From Mycoplasmatota bacterium (GTDB lineage: Bacteria > Bacillota_I > Bacilli_A > Izemoplasmatales > Hujiaoplasmataceae): DNA of 55,407 bases. The notes beneath the pieces are model-generated. The model was given only the letters and a program-made list of their open reading frames with translations, was not told the DNA's origin and made no database searches. The position numbers were made by a program, and so were the translations under genes. Numbering within the stretch: position 1 is the first letter of the stretch; every line of letters begins with the position of its first letter. Location: positions 1-55,407 of the forward strand of contig JAEIOE010000009.1 in NCBI GenBank assembly GCA_016342455.1, written 5' to 3'. Positions 42,721 to 52,379 of this stretch are shown here, piece by piece.

Positions 42721-44919
42721 TTGAAGAAGATATTTTTATTAATTTTATCGATTTCACTAGCATTTGGTATTATTGCTTGTGATAAAGATACAACAACCGT
42801 GACACAAACTACAGTCCAACAAACGACTGCTATACCGACTACTTTAGTAGCTGAACCTGTGATCGCAGGGGCAAGTGATAAAGTGATTACACAATTAGAT
42901 GAACTTGATCTTTTAGATGGTTTAACAGCTACTGATGGACAAGATGGAGATTTAACAGACAGCTTAATGGTTTTGGAGGGGGATTATACCAATTTAGAAC
43001 CTGGTGAATATGAAGTAACTGTTTATGTTATTGATTCAGATGATAACAGAACAGAAGTAAGTTTTACAGTTACTGTATCAGCTACGACATTTGATAGTGC
43101 AGCTTGGGCATACTATGATGCAAACAAAATCGAATTAGATGTAGATGATTTAGTATTACCTATGTATAGTGAAAACTTTACGTATTTCTATTGGGCTAGT
43201 AATAACAATCAAGTAATTACTGGTGAAGGTTTTATTATCAAACCACACGTTGGTTCTGACCCAGTCGATGTAATATTGACATGTACAGCTATCAATCTGG
43301 GTCAAGTTGTTTCAAAGAGTTTTATGCTTACTGTACAACCAAACGAAGAAGTAACAGTGACTTCACATGTTACGGTACCGTTCATTGGAACTTCAGAAGA
43401 ATATATAGTTGAAAATGATTCAGAAGTAAATATTTTCTATGTTGACGAAGGAACTGTTCCTTATATTGATATAGAAGAATTCCTATATATGGTTGATGGA
43501 GCTATTGTACCTGAAGAAATTACTATCACTCCAGACGGAGCAAATGGTCTATCATTAACATATCAAGCGGAGTGGACAGATTTTGATGAAGTTACAATCA
43601 TAACTGAAGATTATTCTGGATACTTTGATTTCGATGAAAATACATTTACAGTAAATAACTTTGATTTCTTTTCTGGTTATGAAGCTTCTACTGAATCTGA
43701 TTATGGATCAGGACTTATTTATACAGGTGCTGATTATGTAGATGGAGAAGAAGTTACGATTCCTTTAGGAGATTATAATTTTGATCTTGTAATTTATGAA
43801 GATGCAGGAGAAACTTACTATCTAGCACCATTTGCAGTAGTTAACCTATTATTCTTAGGGTCAGTATATTATGATGCTTACTTTAATGGAGATACAATTT
43901 ATGGAACTTCTTATTTGTTAGATGACATGACTACAATGGAAGATACAATGAGAACAAGTTCTTTAAATAGTGCAACAATGGCAGAAGATTTAAAATTATC
44001 AACTTATAACTTCATGGCATTAGTTATAGACTATTTCTATGGGCTAAAAGAAGATAAAAAAATTGAATCTGGTTATGACTTCTTGTCAGCATCTGCAAAA
44101 AACCTTATAACTGGTACAGATCAAAAAGTTTATAATAAATTATTCGATATCGCTTATGGATTAGATGATTTACATACATCACACGCATTTCCTGGTTTCT
44201 ATGAAGCGCCTTACGGAATGGGATTATCAATATCAGATTTAGGTGTAAGATCAACTGCTTACTATGAATATAGTTGGGATATAGATGATCAATTAGAAGC
44301 AAAATACGGTGCTAGTGGACAACCAGCATACGAATTATTAGACAACGATACCATTTGTGTTATTAATATCGATGGTTTTGATATCGATACTCCAGATGAG
44401 TTTGCAGCTATTCTTGATGGACTTCCTGCATCTGTAACTGATGTTGTTGTAAGTTTGATTAGTAATGGTGGAGGTAACTTAGGGGCAGTATTAAGAATCT
44501 TTGGTTACATGACAGAAGAAGCATTTATGTATCATTCACAAAACCCAGCAGATAATTCTGCAGCGACATATTATATAGAAAGCGAATCTGTTGCTTACAA
44601 TTATGATTTCGCAGTATTGTCTTCAGGTGTTTCATTTAGTGCGGCTAACTTATTTGTTAACATCGCTAAAGAATTAGGTATTCCAGTGCTTGGGCAAGAC
44701 TCTGGAGGTGGAGCTTCATCAATTGGTGTAATTATTACTCCTGATGGAACCGGATTAATTATCAGTACAAATAATGTATTAAGCACAAGAGTTGGGAATG
44801 AAACTGACGGCTATGAGTATTTAAGTATTGAATACGGAGTAGAAGTAGATTACTTTATGAGTAATGTAACAAGTGATTCACAACTGATTTCAATTATTAA
44901 CAGTTTAAGAGCAGAATAA
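42721..44919 (+). CDS. Lipoprotein with Ig-like domain and S41-type peptidase domain
   Basis: A 732-aa surface protein with TTG start. Signal peptide ends in GIIAC, then a Thr-rich linker (TTTVTQTTVQQTT). Residues about 45-123 are a DUF5011/HYR-type Ig-like domain (VTVYVIDSDDNRTEVSFTVT). A long beta-rich middle follows. From about 420 to 730 is a C-terminal-processing (S41) peptidase fold with LDDLHTSH, VVVSLISNGGGNLG and SSGVSFSAANLF, where S640 is the probable nucleophile. It would cleave extracellular proteins or peptides. GAGAGGAG lies seven bases before the TTG. Confidence 0.8.
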   Translation: MKKIFLLILSISLAFGIIACDKDTTTVTQTTVQQTTAIPTTLVAEPVIAGASDKVITQLDELDLLDGLTATDGQDGDLTDSLMVLEGDYTNLEPGEYEVTVYVIDSDDNRTEVSFTVTVSATTFDSAAWAYYDANKIELDVDDLVLPMYSENFTYFYWASNNNQVITGEGFIIKPHVGSDPVDVILTCTAINLGQVVSKSFMLTVQPNEEVTVTSHVTVPFIGTSEEYIVENDSEVNIFYVDEGTVPYIDIEEFLYMVDGAIVPEEITITPDGANGLSLTYQAEWTDFDEVTIITEDYSGYFDFDENTFTVNNFDFFSGYEASTESDYGSGLIYTGADYVDGEEVTIPLGDYNFDLVIYEDAGETYYLAPFAVVNLLFLGSVYYDAYFNGDTIYGTSYLLDDMTTMEDTMRTSSLNSATMAEDLKLSTYNFMALVIDYFYGLKEDKKIESGYDFLSASAKNLITGTDQKVYNKLFDIAYGLDDLHTSHAFPGFYEAPYGMGLSISDLGVRSTAYYEYSWDIDDQLEAKYGASGQPAYELLDNDTICVINIDGFDIDTPDEFAAILDGLPASVTDVVVSLISNGGGNLGAVLRIFGYMTEEAFMYHSQNPADNSAATYYIESESVAYNYDFAVLSSGVSFSAANLFVNIAKELGIPVLGQDSGGGASSIGVIITPDGTGLIISTNNVLSTRVGNETDGYEYLSIEYGVEVDYFMSNVTSDSQLISIINSLRAE

Positions 44920-45055
44920 TAGTATTAATGATTATTTTGTGATGACAGAAAGACTGATTTTGACGTTTAAATGGATTTATTTGATATTTATGTGATTTAT
45001 TTGTTAGTAATAGCATTTAAGTGAGAGAGTTATGCGGAGAAAACCTAAAGGTTTC

Positions 45056-45084
45056 TTTACATGACCTTTGTAATGTGATATAAT
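45056..45084 (+). promoter_or_regulatory. Strong promoter of the opp operon
   Basis: TTTACA (45056-45061), 17-base spacer, TGA-TATAAT (45076-45084). The 353-base gap 44920-45272 holds this promoter, a weak AAACC/GGTTT hairpin at 45041-45054, and a leader of about 180 bases with no recognised riboswitch. Confidence 0.7.
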
Positions 45085-45272
45085 TTGTTAACAAGTTTTC
45101 ATTGTCTAAATATCTTAATATCGGTTTAAATGATAATAAGTGTTATAAATTTTCTATGCTTTATTAAGATGTATTCCGTTTACCCGGTGGAAATTACATT
45201 TATAGGAGTCAGAAATTTATATAGATATGGAAAAATGTAAAAGAAAAAGAAAGAGAAGAGAGGAGAATTAAA

Positions 45273-48200
45273 TTGAAAAAATTATTTATGTTTTTATTAG
45301 TAGCACTTTTTGCAGTTAGTATCGTAGCATGTGGAAACGACACAACTACAACAACTACGGCAGCAGCAACAACAACTGCCGCAGCAACTACTGTTGCACC
45401 TACTACTGTAGCACCTACTACTGTAGCGCCTACAACTGTAGCGCCTACAACTGCAGGGGCAAATGTAGCTCCAGTATTAACTGGTGTTGCAGATATTACT
45501 GTTGTTAAAGATAGCACTGCATTTAGTCCTACAGTTGGAGTTACTGCAACTGACGAGGAAGATGGAGATATCTCTGCAACTGTAACTTACACAGGTACAT
45601 ATGACCTAACTACTGCAGGTGATTATGACCTAACTTATACTGTTACTGATAGCGATGGTTTAACAACTACTGCTGTAAGAACTGTAACTGTTTTAGCGAT
45701 TACTTTAGACACTGGAGTTACTGGTTTCTATAACTATAAATTCGCTACAACTGAAGTTAGACATACATTCATGGCTGCTGCAGAAAAATACTTAATGAAT
45801 AATATGGCTGCTGGTGTACCATTATTCGCAAACGGAGGATTTGTATTATACAGTCCTAGACTTGCGTTACCTACTGGTTCATACATGCCTGTTATGGGTT
45901 ATGGTACTGGATTCGGTACATTTACTGCTGATGACTCAACAGTATTAATGGATGATGGACAATTAGGAAATGCTGGTGAGTATACTTACCGTACTACTAT
46001 TTCAACTAACCCTGGAACATTTAACCAATGGTTATATGATACTTCAACTGACTCAGACTTAATGGGTGCTTATATGGATTCATTATATTCTTACGAGTAC
46101 AATGCTGACAAAACTGGTTACGTTTTAGCACCTTCAATGGCTGCTTCTAACCCTGTTGCGATTTCACCAACAGTTACTGAAACTGGTAAATCAGTATCAA
46201 CTACTTGGCAAATTACTTTGAGAGATGACTTATCATGGTTCTACCATCCAAATACTGATACTACAGGATTTGCAACTGATCACGAAACATTAGACGCAAA
46301 TGATTTCATCGACACATTCGAGTTAGCATTAACTCAAGAATGGTTCAGAGCTATTTCTGGTGGTGGAGACTTCTTAAATGAATCTACTGGTATCCAAGGC
46401 GCTCAAGAATACGTTGATGGTTTAGATGATGACGGTCTTCCAACTGTTGCATTCTCAACTGTAGGTTTAAAAGTAATTGATGATTTAACATTCGAAATGA
46501 CTTTCGTTAATGATATGTCAGAATGGAATGTAAGATATTTCTTAGGATCATTCGTTATGAATCCAATCAATATGGAATTATATGATGCTTTAGAAGAAGA
46601 TGGTGACACAACTACTAGTTACGGTCTTGATGAAGAATCAATTGCATATTGTGGACCTTATTATGTAGATTATTATGAAGAAGATAAAATTTTACGTTAC
46701 AAAGAAAACCCTGAATATTTTGATACAGACAGATATTTCTATACTGGATATACTTTCTCAGTAATTGAAGATTCAGCTGTAAGATTCCAAGAATTCTTAG
46801 CTGGTAAACTTGAAGGTGTTTCACTTCCAACAGAAGAATATGACACTTATAAAGATCATCCTGGTCTTAAACAAGTTCCTGGAGCAACTACATTTAGAAT
46901 CATGATTAATGGTTTAGGTGATGTTGCAGGTCAAACTGCTGAATTCCCTGGATCAACATGGGTTCCAGAACCAATTTTAGCAAATGTTGACTTCAAACAA
47001 GCAATGTTCTTTGCTGTTGACAGACAAAAATTAGCTGAAGAAGTTCTTAAAACATCTACAACAAACATGTATTTATTCTCAGATGCATACTTAGTAGACC
47101 CTGAAATGGGAGTTCCTTACCGTGACACTGCTCAAGGTTTAACAGTTGGAGTTGGCTTAAGCCCTACAACTTACGGATTTAACCCTACTGCTGCAACTGC
47201 TTATTATGAATTAGCATTAGACGCATTAGTAACTGCTGGTGCTTACACTGACGGTACTGCTGCTAGTCCTAATATTATTACAATCGAATTTAACTACTTC
47301 AGTGGATCAGAAGCTCAAGTAACTATGTTCGAATACTTACAAACTACATTTGAAGAATTATTCGTATCAACAGAACATTATATTAATGTTGACTTAGTAG
47401 GATACGCTAAAGACTTCCCAGATATCTATTATGATTATATGATGGTTGGAGAATTTGACTTATCAATCGGTGGTATTTCTGGTTCAACTTTAGACGCTGC
47501 AAGTTTCTTAGATACTTATTGTTCAGATAACCGCGGTGGATTTACATTAAACTGGGGTATTAATACTTCAGTAGCTGAAATCCCTGTATTATATGAAGAT
47601 TTCGAAGGTGTTTGGCACTATGAAGAATGGTCATTTGACGCTATCACATCTGCACTTAACGGAAATGTATTCCTACAAAATGGTGAAGAAGCAGTAGTTC
47701 CAAATGCAACTGTTACTGGCGTAACTGCTACAACTGTTACATTCGACATTGACCAATTTACTAATGTATTATTCAGTAATATTAATGTTGGCGTAGATAT
47801 CTATGATTTCGACGCTGATGCATATGTTCCTTTAGATGGATACCAAGGTTTAACTGCTGCAAGTGCTGAAGTAACTGCTGTTGGTGGAACTTGGACAATT
47901 TCTGGATTAACACCTTATTACTATTGGTATAATTCTGATGGTGACCTTCAATATCGTTCTGGTGACTACGTACTTAACGTAACTTATGGTTTAGCTGGAG
48001 ATACTTCTGGTGAAACTGCTACTGTTGCAAGTTCATGGTTCCCAATGGATACAATCGTTTACGGTTCTCCAACTGGTGAAGGATATGACGAATGGCCAAC
48101 TGTTACAGAATCAACTGATACACCTACATCAGCTGCTATTGACTTAGTACTTGATGAAGACTATACAGTAACTGATATTACAACTGTAAAAGTATTTGAC

Positions 48201-48932
48201 TTAGGTGCTGGATTCGCAGAAGTAACTGCTGACGTTACAATTAGTTCTTTCGTTGCTAATGTTGTTACACTTACTGATTTAATGCCTGGTGGAAACTACT
48301 TAGTAGAATTCACTATGAGCGATGGTAACTGGGATACATTCAGAGTTAAAAACCCTAATATCGTTTCTGACGACGCTGCTGTAGTACTTCAAGATGGTGC
48401 TGCAATGATTATGGTTGACATTAACACTGATGATATGGCTAGAACTATTACAGGTGTTGATTTCTATATGATGGCTTCTATTCTTATGACTGATGGTGAC
48501 GATCCTGACACAACTGCTGTTGAAACTGATTTTGAATATGTTGTAGAAGATTATGTTATGTTAACATTTGGAACTTATGATGTATTTGAATATGTAACAA
48601 TGACTGGTGACGATCCTGACACTACTGCTGTTGAAACTGACGCAGAATATGACGTATGGCAAGCTGTTACTCAAGATGCTGCATGGACTTTCCAAAACTA
48701 TGTAGAAGCTGGTGACAACCCTGATACAGAAGCTGTTGAAACTGATTGGGCTGGTTACGTAACAGTAGCTACAGACTTAGCAGAAATGTTCTCAACTGAC
48801 TTTACTTGGGCTTACTTAACAGGATTAGAAGAAGGAAAATCTTACATGTTAGGATATACTTTCTCTGACGGATTAGAAGATTCAATTACTATTGACGTTC
48901 CTGAAGTTGAAGTTGAAGAAGCTGCAGAATAA
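45273..48932 (+). CDS. oppA: Very large OppA-like peptide-binding lipoprotein
   Basis: 1219 aa, more than twice the usual OppA (about 540). TTG start with GAGAGGAG upstream. Signal ends in SIVAC. A low-complexity Thr/Ala linker with four VAPTT units leads to a DUF5011-type Ig domain (about 65-150). An SBP_bac_5 domain follows (about 190-860), with the segment WYHPN replaced by WFYHPNTD, and typical FAVDRQKLAEEVL. The last third carries Fn3-like modules and three copies of GDDPDTTAVETD-like repeats. It starts the opp operon, so it most likely captures peptides. A stem-loop separates it from oppB. Confidence 0.85.
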   Translation: MKKLFMFLLVALFAVSIVACGNDTTTTTTAAATTTAAATTVAPTTVAPTTVAPTTVAPTTAGANVAPVLTGVADITVVKDSTAFSPTVGVTATDEEDGDISATVTYTGTYDLTTAGDYDLTYTVTDSDGLTTTAVRTVTVLAITLDTGVTGFYNYKFATTEVRHTFMAAAEKYLMNNMAAGVPLFANGGFVLYSPRLALPTGSYMPVMGYGTGFGTFTADDSTVLMDDGQLGNAGEYTYRTTISTNPGTFNQWLYDTSTDSDLMGAYMDSLYSYEYNADKTGYVLAPSMAASNPVAISPTVTETGKSVSTTWQITLRDDLSWFYHPNTDTTGFATDHETLDANDFIDTFELALTQEWFRAISGGGDFLNESTGIQGAQEYVDGLDDDGLPTVAFSTVGLKVIDDLTFEMTFVNDMSEWNVRYFLGSFVMNPINMELYDALEEDGDTTTSYGLDEESIAYCGPYYVDYYEEDKILRYKENPEYFDTDRYFYTGYTFSVIEDSAVRFQEFLAGKLEGVSLPTEEYDTYKDHPGLKQVPGATTFRIMINGLGDVAGQTAEFPGSTWVPEPILANVDFKQAMFFAVDRQKLAEEVLKTSTTNMYLFSDAYLVDPEMGVPYRDTAQGLTVGVGLSPTTYGFNPTAATAYYELALDALVTAGAYTDGTAASPNIITIEFNYFSGSEAQVTMFEYLQTTFEELFVSTEHYINVDLVGYAKDFPDIYYDYMMVGEFDLSIGGISGSTLDAASFLDTYCSDNRGGFTLNWGINTSVAEIPVLYEDFEGVWHYEEWSFDAITSALNGNVFLQNGEEAVVPNATVTGVTATTVTFDIDQFTNVLFSNINVGVDIYDFDADAYVPLDGYQGLTAASAEVTAVGGTWTISGLTPYYYWYNSDGDLQYRSGDYVLNVTYGLAGDTSGETATVASSWFPMDTIVYGSPTGEGYDEWPTVTESTDTPTSAAIDLVLDEDYTVTDITTVKVFDLGAGFAEVTADVTISSFVANVVTLTDLMPGGNYLVEFTMSDGNWDTFRVKNPNIVSDDAAVVLQDGAAMIMVDINTDDMARTITGVDFYMMASILMTDGDDPDTTAVETDFEYVVEDYVMLTFGTYDVFEYVTMTGDDPDTTAVETDAEYDVWQAVTQDAAWTFQNYVEAGDNPDTEAVETDWAGYVTVATDLAEMFSTDFTWAYLTGLEEGKSYMLGYTFSDGLEDSITIDVPEVEVEEAAE
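45393..45452 (+). repeat. Four 15-bp tandem repeats coding VAPTT
   Basis: Units GTNGCNCCTACNACT encode a flexible linker between the lipid anchor and the first domain of the OppA-like protein. Confidence 0.85.
48495..48746 (+). repeat. Three spaced repeats coding GD(D/N)PDT(T/E)AVETD
   Basis: 12-codon cores start at 48495, 48606 and 48711 (spacing 111 and 105 bases, so units of 37 and 35 residues) near the C-terminus of the OppA-like protein. The cores are Asp-rich and could bind calcium. Confidence 0.8.
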
Positions 48933-48991
48933 TTGCAACTTTAAACAAAATATAATTGTATAATTTTACAATAATATAACTAGATAACTAT

Positions 48992-49032
48992 GCAGACCAT
49001 CTGACTAGCGTTAGATGGTTTGCTTGTTGTCT
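48992..49032 (+). terminator. Stem-loop between oppA and oppB (attenuator or partial terminator)
   Basis: An 11-bp stem (GCAGACCATCT / AGATGGTTTGC, one G-U pair) with a 10-base loop and a weak T-rich tail. Such structures keep binding protein expression above permease expression. The rest of the 439-base gap (48933-49371) has a possible -10 (TATAAT, 49266-49271) and the leader ORF. Confidence 0.5.
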
Positions 49033-49334
49033 TAATGATTTATTTGAGGTTCAAATTAAAATTTTTAAGTTTGTTTTATTAAGAATTTACTAACTGGGAA
49101 TTAGTATCTATCTTAATACTATAAGCGCAGAATTACGGGCTTTAAACAGAAATAAGAAAAAAAGTATAAATGTATTAAAAAAAGTTTATTAGTGAATTAC
49201 TATTAATTTTGAAATCAAACTCTATGTAAGTAGTAGGATGACTTAAACTATTTCATAGTTATTTTTATAATTTTGTTCATTCTATTATCAAAAATATATA
49301 GAGGTTCATATAAATTAATTACAGAAAGGAGAAA

Positions 49335-49379
49335 ATGTTAATATTTAAATATATTGGCATTTCACATACATATGGGTAA
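49335..49379 (+). CDS. 14-codon leader ORF overlapping the oppB start
   Basis: ATG 49335 lies three bases after a good Shine-Dalgarno (AAAGGAG, 49325-49331). It reads MLIFKYIGISHTYG and stops at TAA 49377-49379, overlapping the oppB ATG at 49372. The oppB ATG itself has no ribosome site nearby. The short frame may serve to bring ribosomes to oppB by stop-restart coupling. It could also be a chance frame. Confidence 0.45.
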   Translation: MLIFKYIGISHTYG

Positions 49380-50442
49380 ATACATTGCCGTGAGAGTTGT
49401 GTGGGTATTTCTTGTACTAGCGATTATTTTGACATTAAACTATACATTAATCAAAATCGCTCCAGAATATCCTCCAACAACAGTAGACGCAAAAGAAATA
49501 TATTATGCACGACAAGTTAGTGATGGATACATGACAGAGAGGGTAGAAAGAAACGAATTTATCGTTATTTCTATGAATAACCAAGAACTCACAATTCCTA
49601 CTAACGCTTATTATGAAGACGAAGACGGAAGATATAGAATCTACGAACCTATTTCAGTGGCGCTTCAATACTTCAGATGGATTACAAATATAGTAACAGA
49701 TTGGGACTGGGGAGTATCAACTAGAATTGCGGTTAACCAACCTGCTTTTGGTGTGCTTAGTAAAAGAATGGGTGTTACACTTAAGCTTAACTTAATTGCA
49801 CTATTCTTTTATATTCCTATTGGGTTCTTTCTTGGTATTATTGCGGCACTTAAGAAGAATTCATGGCTTGATAATGTTATTTCATTCTCAGTAATGATTT
49901 TTATTTCAATTCCAAGTTTCGTATTAATGACCCTATTACTAATGTTCTTAGGTTACCAATGGGGTTGGGTTCCAACTCAGTTTCCCGCCGCCGACTTGGA
50001 GGGATCAATACAGTTTGTAGGATTAATTCTACCTGTATTAGGTCTATCTTTTGGGGCGATTGCAGGACTTACAAGGGTAACAAGAGCTGAATTAACAGAA
50101 GTTTTAACTTCTGAGTTCTTATTATTAGCGAGAACAAAAGGTTTAACAAAAACACAAGCTGTCTTAAGACATGCGATGAGAAATTCATTAGTGCCATTAG
50201 TTCCTGGTATTATTGGTTCATTCGTAGGATTATTAAGTGGTTCTGTTATTATAGAAAAAATCTATAGTATTCCTGGTACAGGTAGAATTTATCTGAGAGC
50301 CATGACAGAAGGACAGTATGACTATAATGTAATTTTAGTTTCAACAGCATTCTATACAACAATAGGATTGTTTGCAGTATTGCTAGTTGACTTATCATAT
50401 GGATTAGTTGACCCTAGAATTAGAATGGGGGCGAGAAAATAA
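49372..50442 (+). CDS. oppB: Oligopeptide ABC permease OppB
   Basis: A 356-aa permease with six spans. It opens MGKYIAVRVVWVFLVLAI and has a large external loop (about 35-130) before GVSTRI. The ATPase-contact loop is FLLLARTKGLTKTQAVLRHAMRNS. It ends VDPRIRMGARK. ATG 49372 matches family N-termini; a TTG at 49354 adds six residues. It has no own Shine-Dalgarno, but a 14-codon leader ORF overlaps its start. It ends sharing one base with oppC. Confidence 0.88.
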   Translation: MGKYIAVRVVWVFLVLAIILTLNYTLIKIAPEYPPTTVDAKEIYYARQVSDGYMTERVERNEFIVISMNNQELTIPTNAYYEDEDGRYRIYEPISVALQYFRWITNIVTDWDWGVSTRIAVNQPAFGVLSKRMGVTLKLNLIALFFYIPIGFFLGIIAALKKNSWLDNVISFSVMIFISIPSFVLMTLLLMFLGYQWGWVPTQFPAADLEGSIQFVGLILPVLGLSFGAIAGLTRVTRAELTEVLTSEFLLLARTKGLTKTQAVLRHAMRNSLVPLVPGIIGSFVGLLSGSVIIEKIYSIPGTGRIYLRAMTEGQYDYNVILVSTAFYTTIGLFAVLLVDLSYGLVDPRIRMGARK

Positions 50443-52379
50443 TGACAGATAAAAAAGACATTAAAGAAGAATGCATTGAGCAAGAGCAATTTAATTTTGT
50501 TCAAAATGAAAAACGTATTTTCGATAAAAAATTCGATACAAAGCCTATTGGTTATTTCAAAGATGCAATGATTCGATTCACTAAGAATAGAGGTAACGTT
50601 GTTGCTTCAATTATCTTAGGTGTCATTATTTTATGCTCTATTTTTGTACCGATTTTAAGCCCGAAAAATGCAGAGGTTTTAGAAGAAAGAGTTGCTTTCT
50701 TGCCACCTCGTATTCCTTTATTAGAAGATATAGGAATTGCTACAGGTTACAAATCAAAAACGGATCAACAAGTAGATATGGATACAATTGATCCTGAAAC
50801 AGGACTTGGATTACCAGCTACAATTGATTCGCAATATATCATTATGGATACTTTAACTAATTATTGGGTAGAGTGTACTGAAGAAGATGAATTATGTATC
50901 GGTGGAACAAACATACTACGATTAGATTCTGGTTCAACTGCAGTTGCTGTTAATACTGCAATGAAAACATATATGCCTAGTATAAACAGCGAAATCACTA
51001 TAATTGTTGATGAAATGTTTGGCGAAGGTGCTGAACTTAATTTAATGATGGTTGATGGGTTTGGTGCTTACAAAGTAGTTGCTACCATAACTGAAGCAGG
51101 TACTTATACAATTAATCCTTTTGATACGCTTACTTCATTATTTACTTTTACAGCTATTCGTTTAGAATTAAGATCTGATGACGCATCAAGTTATGCTTCA
51201 TTAACAAGCATTGAAGTAAATGATACAACACAAGAAGAACCAATATTATTCTTGGAAGGATTTGAGTTTTCAGAATTAGAACTAGTATCGGGAGTAGATC
51301 TTGATGATGATGGTGAACCAGATTACGCTGGTTCATGGGGACGTTCTCAAGGTCAAAGATTAATGTCATATTTTGAATATGATGCATACGCATTTGTTTT
51401 TGGTGAAAAAACAGAAAATGTTTTTAGTAAAAGTGAATACGAGCAAATCTTAATTGATTATGCTGATGTATGTGTTATTTCTCCTGACCCTGATAATGCA
51501 AACGGTTGGTTGTTTTCGGAAGGTTGTCCTATTGTTAAAGTTATCAACCAAACAGAATCTGTATGGGTAGATACAAACAAAGATGGTCTTAGAACAGACA
51601 ACGAAGAATATTATAATTATAAATTAGTATTAAATTATGCACAATATAAAGGTTACGATGAAATACCTTACTATATATTTGGTACAACATCACAAGGTAA
51701 AGACTTATTCAAAATGATTTGGATTGGTGCAAGAACATCACTTATCTTAGGGTTAATCGTTTCGGCGATTAATATCTCAGTAGGTATCTTATTCGGCGCT
51801 GTATCTGGTTATTATGGAGGAACGGTCGATTTGATTATGCAACGTTTCTCAGAAGTCATAGGTCGAATACCTTGGCTTGTTTCACTAAGTATCTTTACCG
51901 CATTAGTTGGTCCTGGACAGACAACTCTGATTCTGGTGCTGATTATTAATGGTTGGATTGGTATTGCTTCGATTACTAGAACACAGTTCTATCGATATAA
52001 AGGTCGTGAATACGTATTAGCATCAAGAACTTTAGGTGCAAAAGACGGAAGACTTATCTTTAGACATATCTTACCAAATGGTATTGGTACGATTATCACA
52101 TCTGCTATCTTATCAATTCCTTATGTTATCTTTACTGAATCAACATTATCTTACTTAGGTTTCGGTATTGGACATGGTCAATCATTAAATATATTTGGAT
52201 TTGAATTAACAGGGGCTTCAATTGGGGTTCTATTAAATGACGGTAGAAATAAGATGAGAACTGAACCATACTTAACTTTATGGCCAGCAATTGTTATCTC
52301 AATCTTAATGATTACATTTAATATGTTTGGTAACGCGTTACGTGATGCCTTCAATCCTGCTTTAAGGGGGTCTGAATAA
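50442..52379 (+). CDS. oppC: Oligopeptide ABC permease OppC with a large extracytoplasmic insert
   Basis: 645 aa against about 300 for typical OppC. After a cytoplasmic N-terminus and the first span (about 50-72), an external region of about 340 residues is inserted before the conserved motif FGTTSQGKDLFKMIWIGART (G414). The insert is beta-rich and has two calcium-loop-like stretches (DLDDDGEPDYAG and DTNKDGLRTDNEEY). The core has five further spans and the EAA loop YVLASRTLGAKDGRLIFRHI. The insert could bind peptide or contact the oversized OppA. Confidence 0.88.
   Translation: MTDKKDIKEECIEQEQFNFVQNEKRIFDKKFDTKPIGYFKDAMIRFTKNRGNVVASIILGVIILCSIFVPILSPKNAEVLEERVAFLPPRIPLLEDIGIATGYKSKTDQQVDMDTIDPETGLGLPATIDSQYIIMDTLTNYWVECTEEDELCIGGTNILRLDSGSTAVAVNTAMKTYMPSINSEITIIVDEMFGEGAELNLMMVDGFGAYKVVATITEAGTYTINPFDTLTSLFTFTAIRLELRSDDASSYASLTSIEVNDTTQEEPILFLEGFEFSELELVSGVDLDDDGEPDYAGSWGRSQGQRLMSYFEYDAYAFVFGEKTENVFSKSEYEQILIDYADVCVISPDPDNANGWLFSEGCPIVKVINQTESVWVDTNKDGLRTDNEEYYNYKLVLNYAQYKGYDEIPYYIFGTTSQGKDLFKMIWIGARTSLILGLIVSAINISVGILFGAVSGYYGGTVDLIMQRFSEVIGRIPWLVSLSIFTALVGPGQTTLILVLIINGWIGIASITRTQFYRYKGREYVLASRTLGAKDGRLIFRHILPNGIGTIITSAILSIPYVIFTESTLSYLGFGIGHGQSLNIFGFELTGASIGVLLNDGRNKMRTEPYLTLWPAIVISILMITFNMFGNALRDAFNPALRGSE

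Noticed and set aside
45041-45058. Terminator after the S41 lipoprotein gene
   Set aside because: AAACC/GGTTT gives only a 5-bp stem with an interrupted T tail. Mentioned but not called.
45227-45271. A basic 14-codon frame ending one base before the OppA TTG, and a similar 8-codon frame before the S41 gene
   Set aside because: The nearest Shine-Dalgarno is about 18 bases away for the first and absent for the second. The shared ending comes from the shared ribosome-site sequence. Noted in findings but not called as genes.
45091-45272. A riboswitch in the long opp leader
   Set aside because: No known aptamer consensus or strong nested stems could be recognised by eye.
45209-45517. A minus-strand frame rich in Val/Gly/Ala repeats
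   Set aside because: It is the complement of the Thr/Ala and VAPTT linker of the OppA-like gene. The repeats explain it.
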